Origin: an uncultured Clostridium sp.
GTDB lineage: Bacteria > Bacillota > Clostridia > Clostridiales > Clostridiaceae
Length of the DNA: 6,827 nt
Assembly: GCF_937920395.1 (NCBI RefSeq)
Contig: NZ_CALEVF010000178.1
Location: 1 to 6,827 of the forward strand
Reading direction: 5' to 3'
The position numbers and the translations under genes were made by a program. This document shows positions 5,686-6,827 of the stretch, piece after piece. Numbering within the stretch: position 1 is the stretch's first letter; each line of letters starts with the position of its first letter. The notes under the pieces were generated by a model that saw only the letters and a program-made list of their open reading frames with translations, searched no databases and was not told where the DNA came from.

Positions 5686-5740
5686 CTAAGTATAGATGTA
5701 AATGAGAATAATTTCAATGGAAAGAAAGATTTTAGTGTAA
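5681..5740. repeat. 9-bp inverted repeat bracketing the nanE promoter
   Basis: TTACACTAA (5681-5689) and its exact reverse complement TTAGTGTAA (5732-5740) flank the -35 and -10 boxes. Their centres are 51 bases apart, about five helical turns. This could be a pair of operator half-sites for a local regulator, or chance. Confidence 0.4.
5689..5717 (-). promoter_or_regulatory. Sigma-A promoter of nanE
   Basis: On the minus strand, TTGAAA (5712-5717) and TATACT (5689-5694) are separated by exactly 17 bases. This is the best -35/-10 pair in the window. It predicts a 5' leader of about 32 bases, showing that nanE can be transcribed independently of pflA. Confidence 0.75.
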
Positions 5741-5751
5741 ATGTAATATAG

Positions 5752-5863
5752 TATGAACTTTCTCCAGAAGTGATCTGATATAAGAAGAGCAAAACATTAG
5801 AATTTCTTTATCAACTTTCACGTTTCAATCTCTTATTTCAGGTCACGCAGGAGAAATTTCATA
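5752..5863. repeat. 112-nt imperfect palindrome between pflA and nanE
   Basis: The left arm 5752-5784 pairs with the right arm 5832-5863. From the outside in, TATGAA, TTTCTCC, GTGA, CTGA and ATAAG match their partners exactly, with single mismatches or a short internal loop between them. A loop of 47 bases remains at the centre. It begins 6 bases beyond the pflA stop and ends before the nanE -35. It may end pflA transcription, though no U-tract follows, or it may be a decayed palindromic insertion. It shows no similarity to the element at 1900-2128. Confidence 0.6.
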
Positions 5864-5869
5864 TGGATG

Positions 5870-6595
5870 CTATTTGATATTAAGCAAAGTATCTATTAAT
5901 GCTTGAAGCTTCTTAGTTTTATCTTTATCCATTGCTTCCACACCTTTTAATTTATAAGGTATCGATAACTCTTCATATTTACTAACTCCTAGAACATGAT
6001 ATGAAAGAAGTTCTACTTTATCTAAATTAGGTACCTCTTCCTTAATAATTTTTGCAAGGTTTGTTATATGCTCTATAGAATCTGTAATTCCGGGTACAAC
6101 AACATGCCGTACCCAAACCCTAGATTTTGATTGTCGTAGGGCTTCTAAAAATATATTAACATCTGTTGTATCTTTTCCTGTTAGAGCAACATAACCTTTA
6201 CCAGTTGTTTGTTTTATATCGAGTAGTACTAAATCTGTATACTTTAATATTTCATCATAACTACCATCACCAAAACCGGCAGTGTCTAGAGCAGTGTGAA
6301 TGCCATTTTGTTTACACAATTTTAAACACTCAAGTAGAAATTCTGGTTGAAGCAGTGGATCTCCACCTGAGAAAGTAACTCCTCCGCCAGATCTATTAAA
6401 ATACGGCTTAAATCTAATGATTTTTTGAACGATATCTTCAGGACTCATTTCTGTTCCACCACTCAACTGCCAAGTATCAGGATTATGGCAATAGGCACAT
6501 CTCAATTTACAACCTTGAAAGAAAACTACAACTCTTATTCCAGGACCATCAACTAGTCCCATAGTTTCGATAGAATGGATTTTACCTTTTACCAT
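5870..6595 (-). CDS. pflA: Pyruvate formate-lyase activating enzyme
   Basis: PflA is a radical SAM enzyme that places a glycyl radical on pyruvate formate-lyase (PflB), switching on anaerobic cleavage of pyruvate to acetyl-CoA and formate. The 241-residue protein has the usual single-domain length of about 240. It shows DGPGIR (16-21), the cluster motif C-x3-C-x2-C at Cys29, Cys33 and Cys36 (GCKLRCAYCHNPDTW), the SAM-binding glycine-rich segment GGGVTFSGGDPLLQ (70-83; GGEP in many homologues), LLDIK (124-128) and RHVVVPG (163-169). There is no extra ferredoxin-type cluster insert, which separates it from activases of glycerol dehydratase and other glycyl radical enzymes. AGGGGG (6603-6608) lies 7 bases before the ATG. 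It follows pflB on the same strand, so the two probably form one unit. Confidence 0.96.
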   Translation of the reverse strand: MVKGKIHSIETMGLVDGPGIRVVVFFQGCKLRCAYCHNPDTWQLSGGTEMSPEDIVQKIIRFKPYFNRSGGGVTFSGGDPLLQPEFLLECLKLCKQNGIHTALDTAGFGDGSYDEILKYTDLVLLDIKQTTGKGYVALTGKDTTDVNIFLEALRQSKSRVWVRHVVVPGITDSIEHITNLAKIIKEEVPNLDKVELLSYHVLGVSKYEELSIPYKLKGVEAMDKDKTKKLQALIDTLLNIK

Positions 6596-6646
6596 ATATA
6601 TTCCCCCTTAGCTTTGAATGAAATAATTTTATGTTGAAAATTTTTA

Positions 6647-6705
6647 TATTCATTTCATATTAAAACAAAAATGAAAATTATTTTTGCTTTAATATGGAAT
6701 GAAAT
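6647..6705 (-). other. Long stem-loop in the pflB-pflA gap
   Basis: Arms 6647-6672 and 6680-6705 pair at 22 of 26 positions around a 7-base loop. CAAAAAT/ATTTTTG and ATATTAAA/TTTAATAT are perfect blocks. It is AT-rich and has no clean U-tract, so it is more likely an RNA-processing or stability element than a full terminator. An alternative partner for its ATTTCAT segment (6652-6658) is ATGAAAT at 6618-6624, close to the pflA ribosome binding site. Confidence 0.55.
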
Positions 6706-6727
6706 TATTTATTAAATTTATATAAAG

Positions 6728-6756
6728 TGAGAAGTACTTATAATAAGTACCTCTCA
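6728..6756 (-). terminator. Stem-loop after pflB
   Basis: TGAGA and GTACTTA (6728-6732, 6734-6740) pair with TAAGTAC and TCTCA (6744-6750, 6752-6756). This gives 12 pairs with one A-C mismatch and a TAA loop. It starts 25 bases past the pflB stop on the minus strand. The sequence after it (CTTTATATAAATTT) is only a weak U-tract, so partial termination or mRNA end protection is likely, with read-through into pflA. Confidence 0.55.
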
Positions 6757-6780
6757 TAATATACATTATTTTAAAATTAA

Positions 6781-6827
6781 TTAGATTTTTTTATGGAAAG
6801 TTCTGCTTATAACTTCAAGTTGTTGTT
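6781..6827 (-). CDS. pflB: Pyruvate formate-lyase (formate acetyltransferase), last 14 codons
   Basis: The minus-strand frame entering from the right edge reads QQLEVISRTFHKKI and stops at TAA (6781-6783). This matches the very conserved C-terminal end of PflB (REQQLDVISRTFH, then a short variable tail), which lies just after the glycyl radical loop. PflB splits pyruvate with CoA to acetyl-CoA and formate. The pflA gene downstream on the same strand confirms the reading. Only the tail is in the window, so nothing can be said of the active site. Confidence 0.88.
   Translation of the reverse strand, partial: QQLEVISRTFHKKI

Noticed and set aside
5822..5832. GTTTCAATCTC (GATTGAAAC on the other strand), similar to the end of many CRISPR repeats
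   Set aside because: There is only one copy, no regularly spaced repeats occur around it, and it falls in the loop of the palindrome. It is coincidence.

Overview
The window looks like chromosomal DNA of an anaerobic, low-GC Firmicute, most likely a Clostridium or close relative. The evidence is very AT-rich intergenic DNA, strong GGAGG-type ribosome binding sites, a two-subunit (PyrK plus PyrD type 1B) dihydroorotate dehydrogenase, a pyruvate formate-lyase system and a clostridial-type NanE. I cannot name the species from sequence alone.

Layout. Positions 1-1889 (+) are the distal end of a pyrimidine biosynthesis operon: the C-terminal part of pyrK, then pyrD (1-base overlap with pyrK), then pyrE (16-base gap). 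PyrK and PyrD form the FAD/2Fe-2S/FMN enzyme that oxidises dihydroorotate to orotate using NAD+. PyrE adds PRPP to orotate to give OMP. Positions 1890-2344 hold no convincing gene. They contain a 229-bp imperfect palindrome with arms of about 100 nt, a short GC-richer block, and two related hairpins with compensatory stem changes. Positions 2345-2875 (-) encode a small CDP-alcohol phosphatidyltransferase, convergent with pyrE. A 311-bp AT-rich divergent intergenic follows, then a GNAT acetyltransferase at 3187-3729 (+) that resembles the ectoine enzyme EctA but has no ectB or ectC beside it. It converges on an EamA/DMT-family transporter (3764-4633, -). The hairpin between the two includes the transporter's stop codon.

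Positions 4634-4951 hold the transporter promoter and what looks like the decayed, truncated 5' end of a gene on the + strand, with promoter, ribosome binding site and start codon still visible. nanE (4952-5650, -) follows. It has a near-consensus sigma-A promoter, a cre-like (CcpA) site over the predicted transcription start, and a 9-bp inverted repeat bracketing the promoter. A 112-nt imperfect palindrome separates nanE from pflA (5870-6595, -). pflA is preceded by the last 14 codons of pflB (6781-6827, -). The 185-bp pflB-pflA gap contains two stem-loops.

The genes are mostly housekeeping: pyrimidine synthesis, phospholipid synthesis, amino-sugar catabolism and mixed-acid fermentation. I found no evidence for a new defence or mobile system. 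The least explained parts are the palindromic intergenic elements, the orphan EctA-like enzyme and the gene remnant next to nanE.
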